NCBI GenBank assembly: GCA_027366525.1
Contig: DAHXKG010000006.1
Coordinates: forward strand, 105,017 to 169,016
Direction: 5' to 3'
DNA length: 64,000 nt
Source of the DNA: a candidate division FCPU426 bacterium
Lineage (GTDB): Bacteria; Oederibacteriota; Muellerivitia; Muellerivitales; DAHXKG01
Shown here: in pieces, positions 52,595 through 60,242 of the stretch
Layout of the letters: every line of letters starts with the position of its first letter
Position numbering within the stretch: the stretch's first letter is position 1
The notes under the pieces: generated by a model
Told to the model about the DNA's origin: nothing
The model's input: the letters and a program-made list of their open reading frames with translations, nothing else
The model's database searches: none
Position numbers and translations under genes: made by a program

Positions 52595-53432
52595 TTTTTC
52601 CACGTTTGTTACCGTGACAATTAATAAATCGATTGGCTTGAACCTTTTCAATTTTAAAACTGGAGTATAAAGAAATTATGAAGGAGTGGTATGAATTACT
52701 AAGCAAAAATTTGCACCCCCTTTGATTTAATTCTTTACAAATAATTGCTAATCTTTCATGATCCTCTCTATAAAAAAAGTTTTTCGTGTAACGCTTAAAG
52801 TCAGAAAACTTTCCAACAGGTAAGTAAGGAGGATCTAAATAAATAAAATCTCCTCGATGAGCAAATTTTCCTAAAGTTTCTAAATAATCCATTACAAAGA
52901 GTTTTGATTTTTTTAATACCCTATTAGCTTTAAAAATTATTTCTGGGTTTGCTAAAGTACAATGCTTAATTTTTCCAAAAGGTACGTTGAATTTTCCATT
53001 TTTGTTAACTCTATACAAACCATTAAAACAGGTTTTATTCAAATAAATAAATCGTGCTGCACGATAAACACATGAAAGCTTAGAAGGCTCTAAGCCACGT
53101 ATTTTGTAATATTCCTTTTCAGATATTTTAAATTTTGCTACGGATCGAAGAAGTTCTTCAGGATAGTCCCGAACCATTCTAAAGCAATTAATTAATTCCT
53201 CATTTGCATCTGTAAGAAAAGCTTCTTGAGGAGCTAAACTCAAAAAGACGGCCCCCCCACCTAGAAATGGCTCAATATATCTATTAAAATTTGTAGGAAT
53301 TCTTGATCTTATTTCTGGTAATAGCTGGGTTTTGCCTCCCGCCCATTTTAAAAAAGGTTTTGCATTGGACAGTTCAATCATGGGGACATCTTTCTGAAAA
53401 AGTTGCAATAAATCATTCATTAAGTTTTGCAT
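52566..53432 (-). CDS. Dam-like D12-class adenine DNA methyltransferase
   Basis: A 288-residue Dam/DpnM-type enzyme. The AdoMet-binding segment is PFLKWAGGKTQLLPEI, followed by YIEPFLGGGAVF, FLTDANEELIN, FNGLYRVNKNGKFNVPFG and catalytic motif IV IYLDPPYLPV. These are the standard family motifs in order, and all look intact. GATC-type specificity is possible but not shown. ATG 53432 immediately follows the stop of the four-TM gene; an in-frame ATG lies 12 bases later. It heads the restriction-modification part of the operon. Confidence 0.93.
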   Translation of the reverse strand: MQNLMNDLLQLFQKDVPMIELSNAKPFLKWAGGKTQLLPEIRSRIPTNFNRYIEPFLGGGAVFLSLAPQEAFLTDANEELINCFRMVRDYPEELLRSVAKFKISEKEYYKIRGLEPSKLSCVYRAARFIYLNKTCFNGLYRVNKNGKFNVPFGKIKHCTLANPEIIFKANRVLKKSKLFVMDYLETLGKFAHRGDFIYLDPPYLPVGKFSDFKRYTKNFFYREDHERLAIICKELNQRGCKFLLSNSYHSFIISLYSSFKIEKVQANRFINCHGNKRGKIAELIITNY

Positions 53433-53855
53433 TTATTTGTCTTTAAGTTGACTATTTTTTTTAATTTTAAAATTTTCTTGTTTTTTAGATATAGGTAAAG
53501 CAAAAATATTTATAATCCCTACAAAAGAAACATACAATGTCACAATTATTCCAGTTAACATGCCAACAGCCTCATTAACGTCCCTTATACACATATCTAT
53601 TGCCTTTGGATAAAGTGCTACCATAAAATAAATGGTTATTCCATAAGATATTAATTTAACAAGATCCTGAACATCTGGCACAGTTTTTTTTACAAACAAT
53701 TGAACCATTAGAAACACAACAATTAAACTAAAAATTATTTTAAATGGCGATGGTAGGGATTTTAAAAAAAAAGATATACCAAACACAAGTGCAATTACTA
53801 TTGATAATACTAATACTATTGATAAAAATCCAGGTGATTTTGAAAATTTAATCAT
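53433..53855 (-). CDS. Small four-TM membrane protein in the restriction-modification operon
   Basis: A 140-residue protein with about four hydrophobic helices (around 11-31, 36-50, 66-85, 97-118) and a Lys-rich C-terminal tail. I do not recognise the family. Its ATG overlaps the stop of the upstream zinc-ribbon gene (ATGA), and its stop abuts the Dam-like start, so it is embedded in the operon. A role in an accessory defence function is only a guess. Confidence 0.65.
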   Translation of the reverse strand: MIKFSKSPGFLSIVLVLSIVIALVFGISFFLKSLPSPFKIIFSLIVVFLMVQLFVKKTVPDVQDLVKLISYGITIYFMVALYPKAIDMCIRDVNEAVGMLTGIIVTLYVSFVGIINIFALPISKKQENFKIKKNSQLKDK

Positions 53856-54091
53856 TTGTTTTTTTCCGCTTCATCACCTATAAAAAACCCTATAGCTGCC
53901 CCAATTACTGCTCCAACCGGGCCCCCTATCCCAGCCCCGATAGCCGCACCAATTCCAGCACCTGCAATTCGTCCAGAACCATCCGTTCTAAACAATGTTC
54001 CTTTTTTATGGCAAAATGAGCATGATTTTCCAGTCAAACTTCCACCATCATCTTTATTTTCCTTTTTACAGTTTTTACAATAAACAGGCAT
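53852..54091 (-). CDS. Zinc-ribbon protein with glycine-zipper membrane segment
   Basis: From ATG 54091 (AAGATAAAAAG upstream) the product is 79 residues. It has two Cys pairs (C5/C8 and C24/C27) forming a zinc ribbon, then a glycine-zipper hydrophobic segment (IAGAGIGAAIGAGIGGPVG) and a charged tail. A longer frame from 54223 overlaps another small gene and is rejected. Glycine-zipper segments often oligomerise in membranes. It overlaps the four-TM gene by 4 bases. Confidence 0.7.
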   Translation of the reverse strand: MPVYCKNCKKENKDDGGSLTGKSCSFCHKKGTLFRTDGSGRIAGAGIGAAIGAGIGGPVGAVIGAAIGFFIGDEAEKNK

Positions 54092-54095
54092 CTTT

Positions 54096-54260
54096 TTATC
54101 TTCCAGTTTTAAATTTATTATCTTTCTTTCGAGGCTTATTCCAGTAAGGACTTTTACATTTTGGACAAACTTCCGGCTCAACCCCTTCTTTTCGTGGAAT
54201 CCAGTCTTGACCACATCTTTCACACTTAAATGCCCAAACCATTTTTTTAAATTTAGCCAT
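54096..54260 (-). CDS. 54-residue zinc-ribbon protein
   Basis: A short minus-strand frame from ATG 54260 to a TAA at 54098-54096. The product starts MAKFKKMVWAFKCERCGQDW and contains CPKCKSPYWNKPRKK, so C13/C16 and C32/C35 form a zinc ribbon with a basic tail. The pattern CxxC-x15-CPxC with SPYW resembles small zinc-ribbon proteins often found beside mobile or toxin-antitoxin genes. It lies 4 bp upstream of the next zinc-ribbon gene and is the likely first gene of the six-gene operon. No obvious ribosome binding site was seen. Confidence 0.65.
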   Translation of the reverse strand: MAKFKKMVWAFKCERCGQDWIPRKEGVEPEVCPKCKSPYWNKPRKKDNKFKTGR

Positions 54261-54315
54261 AATATAAGTATATCACATATTTATAATTATATTATTAAAA
54301 AGTATATAATTAAGC

Positions 54316-54344
54316 TTGATACAATTACTTTTAAAGTATATATT
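54316..54344 (+). promoter_or_regulatory. Likely promoter of the transposase gene
   Basis: TTGATA at 54316-54321 and TATATT at 54339-54344 are 17 bases apart, 30 bases before the transposase start. Confidence 0.5.
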
Positions 54345-54374
54345 CTTTATAAGTACATAATAAGGAGTAATTAT

Positions 54375-55289
54375 ATGAACGACAAAATCACGCTCAGCAG
54401 TTTTCAAATCCTACAAATGTTTCCAAACCATGCTACGGCTCTTGAATTTTTTGAAAATGAATTATGGCCGAATGGGGTTATTTGTTCCCAATGTGGCAAA
54501 CAAGATAAGATTTATACCAGACAAGAAGGCAAGTATTGCTGTAACCGTTGCGACTTGGTTTTCTCAGTTACGGTTAATACTATTTTTGAACATAGTCATG
54601 TACCTCTTAACAAGTGGCTTTATGCTATTTATTTGCTTTTGACGGCTCGGAAAGGCATTTCATCCCTGCAACTTTCAAAGGAAATTGGCGTGACTCAAAA
54701 ATCCACGTGGTTCATGTTGCAGCGACTTAGAGAGGCTTGTGGAAACGAACTAGTAGCTTTACAAGGTACAGTCGAAGTAGATGAGACTTATGTAGGTGGC
54801 TTGGAAAAGAATAAACATAAGAGCAATAAATCTAACTTGGGAAGTGGCTCTGTCAGCAAGATTCCTGTTATTGGTTTGAGAGAACGTGCCGGCAGAACAT
54901 TTGCTACACCGATTGAAAATACAACCGCTAAGGTTTTGAAAAACGTGATTGAAACCCATGTTCAAAAAGGTTCCGATGTCAATACCGATGATTTTCTTGG
55001 ATATAACAAACTTCAAGGTTATAACCATCAAACCGTTAACCATAGCGGTAAAGAATATGTCAGAGAAACCGTTCACACCAATAGCATTGAAAGCGTATGG
55101 GCTGTTCTAAAAAGAGGTTTAAATGGTGTGTATCATCATGCCAGCCAAAAACATTTGGCTCGTTATGTCAATGAATTCACCTTCCGACTGAATGATGGAA
55201 ATGTTGAGGTTCAAACCATAGATAGACTCAAAAGCCTTATTCAATCTTCTGTCCAAAAAAGACTCACCTATAAAGAATTGATTGCTTAA
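54375..55289 (+). CDS. IS1595-family transposase (ISXO2-like DDE)
   Basis: A 304-residue transposase behind AAGGAG (54362-54367). A longer frame from 54207 lacks family similarity and runs over the opposite-strand zinc-ribbon gene. The N-terminal zinc ribbon (CSQCGKQDKIYTRQ..CCNRC) precedes a DNA-binding region (GISSLQLSKEIGVTQKSTW). The DDE-type core follows: VEVDETYVGG, then NTDDFLGY, then HTNSIESVWAVLKRGL. All three acidic positions are present, so it may be active. Base composition is richer in G+C than its neighbours. No terminal inverted repeats were found beside it. Confidence 0.9.
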   Translation: MNDKITLSSFQILQMFPNHATALEFFENELWPNGVICSQCGKQDKIYTRQEGKYCCNRCDLVFSVTVNTIFEHSHVPLNKWLYAIYLLLTARKGISSLQLSKEIGVTQKSTWFMLQRLREACGNELVALQGTVEVDETYVGGLEKNKHKSNKSNLGSGSVSKIPVIGLRERAGRTFATPIENTTAKVLKNVIETHVQKGSDVNTDDFLGYNKLQGYNHQTVNHSGKEYVRETVHTNSIESVWAVLKRGLNGVYHHASQKHLARYVNEFTFRLNDGNVEVQTIDRLKSLIQSSVQKRLTYKELIA

Positions 55290-55353
55290 AAAATCTTTGA
55301 AATTTTAAGATTTAATAAAAGGGGACATTTTTGCATAAGAAAGTCAAAAACTC

Positions 55354-55593
55354 ATGAGTATATTTCGTAAATTCTTAGTTAAATTGTTTAAATTAAAACG
55401 TAAATCTAATAAACGCAAAATCGGAAGTATTTTAGATTATCCCCTTCAAAGGATGACAGCATCTGAATATAATAAGTATCCTCAACTTTGTGTTAACGAG
55501 AGGATTCTATATGAGCTTAAACATCCGAATGATTTCGTACGATCTGCATCGTGGAAAAGAATCCGATTACGAGACATTATGGAGTGCGATTGA
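55354..55593 (+). CDS. Basic small ORF, uncertain
   Basis: A 79-residue frame rich in Lys/Arg (FRKFLVKLFKLKRKSNKRK) starting at ATG 55354 without a clear ribosome binding site. Its last 28 codons overlap the Cas2/SinR-like gene in another frame. I do not recognise it. It may be a leader reading frame or non-coding. Confidence 0.35.
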   Translation: MSIFRKFLVKLFKLKRKSNKRKIGSILDYPLQRMTASEYNKYPQLCVNERILYELKHPNDFVRSASWKRIRLRDIMECD

Positions 55594-55789
55594 AAGTAAT
55601 TGGTCAAGTTATCGTTTATTAAAGAGTACTTGGTTAATCAAAACCAATCAAACTTCTAATGAAATTTTTAACACTTTGAAAGTATACATTGCTGATACGA
55701 AGATCAAGATCTTTATAAACAGACTTCCAACTGATTGGGATGGGAATGTTTCTAACAATGCATTTACTTGGATTAAAGACCATGAATAG
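55511..55789 (+). CDS. SinR-family, Cas2-like small protein
   Basis: A 92-residue protein from ATG 55511 with GAGAGGA upstream. It begins MSLNIRMISYDLHRGKESDY and continues LKSTWLIKTNQTSNEIF and KIFINRLPTDWDG, the pattern of the small ferredoxin-like proteins annotated as SinR family and related to Cas2. No CRISPR array or other cas gene is in the window. It ends 3 bp before the right inverted repeat. Confidence 0.75.
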   Translation: MSLNIRMISYDLHRGKESDYETLWSAIESNWSSYRLLKSTWLIKTNQTSNEIFNTLKVYIADTKIKIFINRLPTDWDGNVSNNAFTWIKDHE

Positions 55790-55792
55790 ACA

Positions 55793-55836
55793 CTAAAATC
55801 GTTTCAATACCTAATGTATATAATTCCCAAAATTTT
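55793..55836 (+). repeat. Right copy of 44-bp inverted repeat
   Basis: CTAAAATCGTTTCAATACCT continuing to AATTCCCAAAATTTT; differs from the left copy only at 55812 (T instead of C). It starts 3 bp after the SinR-like stop, so each copy lies just downstream of the outermost gene, in the same orientation relative to transcription. Confidence 0.9.
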
Positions 55837-56345
55837 TATATAATTCAGCTCGGCTGAAGAGTTACGGGCATGGATAGCATGGCAATTTTATCTTTAACCG
55901 ATGAGATTTAAATGTTGAAATGACGGATAAAATTAATGGAATATGGAGATTCAAGTTTACTAAAATATCTTATAAAAGAATTTGCAAGAACAGGCAATTT
56001 AGTTGTTTAAGAATGAAATGGATTGGTTCTAAAGAAGCAACAAAAATAAAAAATAGTTAGGTCTATTTAATAAAGATTTGGAATTTTTTTGAGAATCAGG
56101 ATTTAGGTATTAAAGTGCTCGGGTTGATGTTGGCTATAATGCGAATATTCAGCAGTTTGATGATATGAATGTTTGTTATGGCAAAATCAAATTTTGTATT
56201 TGGAGTTAGAATATCGAATATCGATAGAAATGATGAAGATAAATTAAAAATTCCATCATCAACAAAATTTGTTAAAATTTAAACGAATTTTTAAATATGA
56301 AGTATTGTTGTAGATAGACGAAAAAATCCAATTAAGGAACTTAAG
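55837..56345. other. Gene-free stretch, possibly decayed coding sequence
   Basis: About 510 bp with no intact gene. Short coding-like runs broken by stops are visible, for example bases ~56117-56207, which read ARVDVGYNANIQQFDDMNVC before a stop a few codons later. This could be a remnant pseudogene or chance. The hisG promoter must be in the last part. Confidence 0.4.
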
Positions 56346-57221
56346 ATGTCAAATTTATTGAAACTAGGATTGCCCAAAGGAAGTTTGCAGGATTCTACCT
56401 TTCATTTGTTTGGGAAAGCAGGTTATAAAATTTCATCAACATCACGTTCATACTTTCCAAGTATTAATGATGTTGAAATTAAGCCAATGCTTATTCGAGC
56501 TCAAGAAATGAGCCGCTATGTAGAAAATGGATTATTGGATGTTGGGATTACCGGTCGAGATTGGGTGCAGGAAAATGACTCGAAAATAGAAGAAGTGGCT
56601 GAACTGATTTATGCTAAACAAGGCTTGAAACCGGTAAGATGGGTTTTGGCGGTTCCAGAAGATTCAAAAATACAATCCGTCATGGACTTGGAAGGAAAAC
56701 GTGTTGCAACAGAATTGGTCAATGTTTCTAAACGATATTTAGAGAGTAAAAAAGTCAAAGCGAATGTTGAGTTTTCATGGGGCGCGACGGAAGCAAAACC
56801 ACCTGAACTAGCTGATGCGATTATTGAAGTAACGGAAACGGGTTCTTCGTTGAAAGCTAATAAATTGAAAATAGTAGAAACGGTGTTAGAATCATCAACA
56901 GTGGTTATTGCAAATCAGGAATCATGGAAAGATGAGTGGAAAAAGGGTAAAATCCAAAATATATGCCTTCTTTTAAAAGGGGCTTTGAATGCAGAGGAGA
57001 AAGTTGGATTGAAAATGAACGTTCCTTTAAAAAAACTGGATCAAGTTTTAAAAACATTGCCTTCCATGAACTCGCCAACAGTGTCATATCTGTATGATAA
57101 AGAATGGGTAGATGTTGATATTGTTATTGATGAAAAAGTTGTTAGAGATTTAATTCCACAATTAAAACGTCAGGGAGCTGAAGGGATTGTTGAATATCCT
57201 TTGAATAAAGTTATTCCTTAA
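56346..57221 (+). CDS. hisG: ATP phosphoribosyltransferase, long form
   Basis: First enzyme of histidine biosynthesis, condensing ATP with PRPP. The 291 residues include the N-terminal [14 protein letters not shown], the [13 protein letters not shown] segment and the PRPP-binding region [18 protein letters not shown]-terminal regulatory ACT-like domain (about 215-291) marks the long form, which needs no HisZ and is usually inhibited by histidine. No other his gene is in the window. Confidence 0.96.
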   Translation: MSNLLKLGLPKGSLQDSTFHLFGKAGYKISSTSRSYFPSINDVEIKPMLIRAQEMSRYVENGLLDVGITGRDWVQENDSKIEEVAELIYAKQGLKPVRWVLAVPEDSKIQSVMDLEGKRVATELVNVSKRYLESKKVKANVEFSWGATEAKPPELADAIIEVTETGSSLKANKLKIVETVLESSTVVIANQESWKDEWKKGKIQNICLLLKGALNAEEKVGLKMNVPLKKLDQVLKTLPSMNSPTVSYLYDKEWVDVDIVIDEKVVRDLIPQLKRQGAEGIVEYPLNKVIP

Positions 57222-57240
57222 AATACAAGGTGAACCTTAA

Positions 57241-57741
57241 GTGACTACTGCAAATGAATTGAATAAATTAGCAGTTGAGCAGTTTAAACTTAAAAATTGG
57301 GATCAAGCGGAACAATTATATCGTCAAGCCTTGGAGGCTGAAGCGGGATATTTTCCTGCACGTTTAAATTTGGGGATTTTGTTTTTCAAAGAAGGCAAAT
57401 TTGAGCAATCGATACAGGAGTGTACGAGGGCGGTTTCACTAAGACCGAATCATGCGGCAGCTCATTTCCATTTGGGTAATGCCTATTATGCCAAAAATTG
57501 GTGGGAAGAAGCTTTGGTAGAATATGAACGTGTTTTAAGCTTGGATCCAGAGCATGTCGAAGTGCTATTTGCGCTTGGTGGTATTTACTTGAATCGCGGA
57601 CACAAAGAAAAAGCGATTGAATGTTGGGAGAAATACTTGCAGAAATCGCCTGATAATTCACCTAAAGCCCAACTGGCGAAAGAATATATTAGCGGGAGTT
57701 TAGCAAATCAAGTTCATATCGGGAAATATATTTCAGAGTAG
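57241..57741 (+). CDS. TPR-repeat protein
   Basis: A 166-residue soluble protein made almost wholly of about four tetratricopeptide repeats, for example DQAEQLYRQALEAEAGYFPA, AAHFHLGNAYYAKNWWEEAL and VLFALGGIYLNRGHKEKAIE. It starts at GTG 57241 with AAGGTGA upstream, 19 bp after hisG. There is no signal peptide. TPRs mediate protein-protein contacts; partners are unknown. Confidence 0.85.
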   Translation: MTTANELNKLAVEQFKLKNWDQAEQLYRQALEAEAGYFPARLNLGILFFKEGKFEQSIQECTRAVSLRPNHAAAHFHLGNAYYAKNWWEEALVEYERVLSLDPEHVEVLFALGGIYLNRGHKEKAIECWEKYLQKSPDNSPKAQLAKEYISGSLANQVHIGKYISE

Positions 57742-57883
57742 TATTCGGTGTTGAATATCGATTTCTCTCGAAAGTGCTTACTTAGGATCAATTTGAGATA
57801 AAAATTTGTTGATTTGAATCAGATTTCAAGTATACTTTCGTTTTTTCACTTCCATTAAATTATTTTAGGATGTCATTACAATC

Positions 57884-59716
57884 ATGTTACGAGAAGATTT
57901 AAGAAATATCGCGATAATTGCCCATGTCGATCATGGCAAAACCACATTGGTGGACGCCATGTTTAGACAGTCCGGGGTTTTTCGAGCCAATGAACAAGTG
58001 ACGGAACGAGTTATGGATTCTTTTGAACTCGAACGGGAACGCGGGATTACTATTTTTGCAAAAAATGCATCGATTATTTGGAAAAAAACAAAAATTAATA
58101 TTGTTGATACTCCAGGTCACGCAGATTTTGGTGGTGAAGTGGAACGAATTCTATCAATGGTGGATGGGGTCCTATTATTGGTTGATGCAGCCGAAGGGCC
58201 GCTTCCGCAAACCAAATTTGTATTAAGAAAAAGTTTGGAAAAAAATCTGCCGGTGATTGTCGTCATTAATAAAATTGACCGACAAGATGCTCGTCCGATG
58301 GAAGTGGTAGATCAGGTTTTAGATTTATTCATTTCCTTGGGTGCAACCGAACATCAAATTGAATATCCCGTAATTTACGCCATTGCTCGAGAAGGCAAGG
58401 CGGCTACCAATTGGGAAAAAATGGAAGATAATTTGACGGTGCTTTTTGACACGATCCTGAATCACATTCCCGCTCCGGTGGTGGATATCGAGCAGCCCTT
58501 TCAGATGTTGGTCACCACGACTTCCTATAATGAATATTTAGGACGTATGGCGGTAGGTCGTATTCGACGTGGGCGAATAAAGATTAATGATCCTGTAGTA
58601 CTTTTGAAATTGGATGGACGAAAAATTCAAAGTAATGCCACGAAGGTTTTTTCCTATCAAGGAATTAAACAAATCGAATGTACCGAAGCTGGTGCGGGCG
58701 ATATTATTTTACTAGCCGGGCTTGAAGATGTTCAAATTGGAGAAACCATTGCATCGGCAGCTTTGCCAGAAATACTTCCGCCGATTACGATTGAAGAGCC
58801 AACAATGAGTATGATTTTTTCAGTAAACAACAGTCCTTTTTGTGGAAAGGAAGGCAAGTTTGTCACTACGCGGCATTTGCGTGATCGCCTGTATCGAGAA
58901 GCCGAAGCAAATTTAAGCATTAAGGTATTAGACACCGAAAGTCCAGATGCTTTAAAAGTTTCAGGACGTGGGGAACTTCATTTAGGAATACTCATTGAAA
59001 CTATGCGACGAGAAGGATTTGAATTTCAAGTCTCACGCCCGCAAGTCATTTTTAAGGAAAGTGACCAACATCGTCAAGAACCGTATGAGCAACTCATTGT
59101 TGATGTGCCTGTAAACTCAGTGGGAGTTGTTATTGAAAAATTGGGATTACGAAGAGCAGAATTGAAAAATATGTATCCGCTTTCTGAAGTTATAACACGA
59201 TTAGAATTCCTAATTTCTTCAAGATGTTTGTTGGGATTTCGTACAGAATTTTTAACCGACACTAAAGGCGAAGGTATATTACATCATATTTTTGTGGGAT
59301 ATATGGATATCAAGGGCGAACCTCCCATTCGTAATCGTGGAGTTCTAGTGGCTTTTGAGAGTGGTATTACGACAGCCTATGGCATTTATCAACTTCAAGA
59401 TCGTGGTACATTCTTTGTCACGCCGCGAATTGAAATATATGAAGGAATGATTGTTGGCGAACACACCCGGGAAAATGATATCGCCGTGAATGTTTGTAAA
59501 ACAAAACACTTAACCAATATGAGAAGCAAAGCGGCGGATGAGGCGCTAACCTTGGAACCGGCACGTATTTTATCTCTGGAGCAATGTCTTGAATATATCC
59601 AAGATGATGAACTTTTGGAAGTAACACCTAAAAATTTGCGAATGCGCAAACGGGTACTTAATACGCAAGATCGAATTAAATTTGAAAAAATGAATTCGAA
59701 AATTTCTATTGCATAA
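57884..59716 (+). CDS. typA: TypA/BipA ribosome-associated GTPase
   Basis: Translational GTPase related to EF-G that acts in ribosome assembly and stress adaptation. The 610 residues are full length. G motifs are AHVDHGKTTL, the switch I segment LERERGITIFAK, DTPGHADF and NKIDRQDA. Domain II and III, the domain V-like segment and the BipA-specific C-terminal domain follow (RGVLVAFESGITTAYG, NVCKTKHLTNMRSKAADE). The gap of about 140 bp upstream probably contains its own promoter. Confidence 0.97.
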   Translation: MLREDLRNIAIIAHVDHGKTTLVDAMFRQSGVFRANEQVTERVMDSFELERERGITIFAKNASIIWKKTKINIVDTPGHADFGGEVERILSMVDGVLLLVDAAEGPLPQTKFVLRKSLEKNLPVIVVINKIDRQDARPMEVVDQVLDLFISLGATEHQIEYPVIYAIAREGKAATNWEKMEDNLTVLFDTILNHIPAPVVDIEQPFQMLVTTTSYNEYLGRMAVGRIRRGRIKINDPVVLLKLDGRKIQSNATKVFSYQGIKQIECTEAGAGDIILLAGLEDVQIGETIASAALPEILPPITIEEPTMSMIFSVNNSPFCGKEGKFVTTRHLRDRLYREAEANLSIKVLDTESPDALKVSGRGELHLGILIETMRREGFEFQVSRPQVIFKESDQHRQEPYEQLIVDVPVNSVGVVIEKLGLRRAELKNMYPLSEVITRLEFLISSRCLLGFRTEFLTDTKGEGILHHIFVGYMDIKGEPPIRNRGVLVAFESGITTAYGIYQLQDRGTFFVTPRIEIYEGMIVGEHTRENDIAVNVCKTKHLTNMRSKAADEALTLEPARILSLEQCLEYIQDDELLEVTPKNLRMRKRVLNTQDRIKFEKMNSKISIA

Positions 59717-59768
59717 AGTGCAATCAAAAAAATTGAATTTTAAATTAAAAAAATGCTAAACTGCTAAC

Positions 59769-60236
59769 ATGTTTCACAAACTTACCATTTTTTTAGGAGC
59801 GTTTTTTTTATTAGGCCTTAATGGTGCTTTGTATCCCTTGTGGGCTCAATCAATGAATCCCAGCGATACAACTTTTGAAAAACCTTATCTCGCAGAAGAG
59901 AAAGTTTATGGGTATGATCCAGAAGGTATTGTTTATCATGCAAATCGGTGGGAAGATTTTCAAATTTTTTTGATTAGTTCGGCTCCCTTTACAGGTGTTG
60001 TAAGCTTGGGAATAGTTTCTTTGACTTCGTACTTGGCTACCGGAAAGGCTCAAATTTCAGGGCCATATTTGATTGCTTTAATAGCAGGGACTCTTATTGG
60101 ATCAACTGCAATCGCAGTAATTTCAATTTCAGGAAAAACGTATGGACCTAATTCTCCCGTCGCGCTAAATTTTCCAGCGGCCACAACTGCTCCTGAGTTG
60201 GCTTTTGCTCTTCCAATCGTTCAAGTCATTTTTTAA
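59769..60236 (+). CDS. Small exported membrane protein, unknown function
   Basis: A 155-residue protein with a signal peptide (LTIFLGAFFLLGLNGALYPLWAQ) and two further hydrophobic segments (about 77-92 and 101-120). I do not recognise the family. It lies 52 bp after typA and is convergent with the GH8 gene, 6 bp away. Confidence 0.65.
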   Translation: MFHKLTIFLGAFFLLGLNGALYPLWAQSMNPSDTTFEKPYLAEEKVYGYDPEGIVYHANRWEDFQIFLISSAPFTGVVSLGIVSLTSYLATGKAQISGPYLIALIAGTLIGSTAIAVISISGKTYGPNSPVALNFPAATTAPELAFALPIVQVIF

Positions 60237-60242
60237 TTTCTA

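Larger units (their letters stand above)
50442..55836. mobile_element. Accessory island bounded by 44-bp inverted repeats
   Basis: The 5.4-kb segment between two inverted copies of a 44-bp sequence holds only accessory-type genes: a two-methyltransferase restriction-modification operon, two tiny zinc-ribbon proteins, a small membrane protein, an IS1595-type transposase and a Cas2/SinR-like protein. The flanking genes (rlmN left, hisG right) are housekeeping. No integrase and no target-site duplication beside the repeats are visible, so mobility as a unit is inferred. Confidence 0.55.

Noticed and set aside
54207..54374. N-terminal extension of the IS1595 transposase
   Set aside because: The extension lacks family similarity and lies upstream of AAGGAG and the true ATG at 54375; it overlaps the opposite-strand zinc-ribbon gene.
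54261..54374. Left terminal inverted repeat of the IS1595 element
   Set aside because: AGTATATA recurs here but only as short direct repeats; nothing matches the sequence downstream of the transposase in inverted orientation.
50442..55836. The 44-bp repeats as a CRISPR array
   Set aside because: There are only two copies, 5.3 kb apart and in opposite orientation, with no regular spacers. They are reported as an inverted repeat instead.
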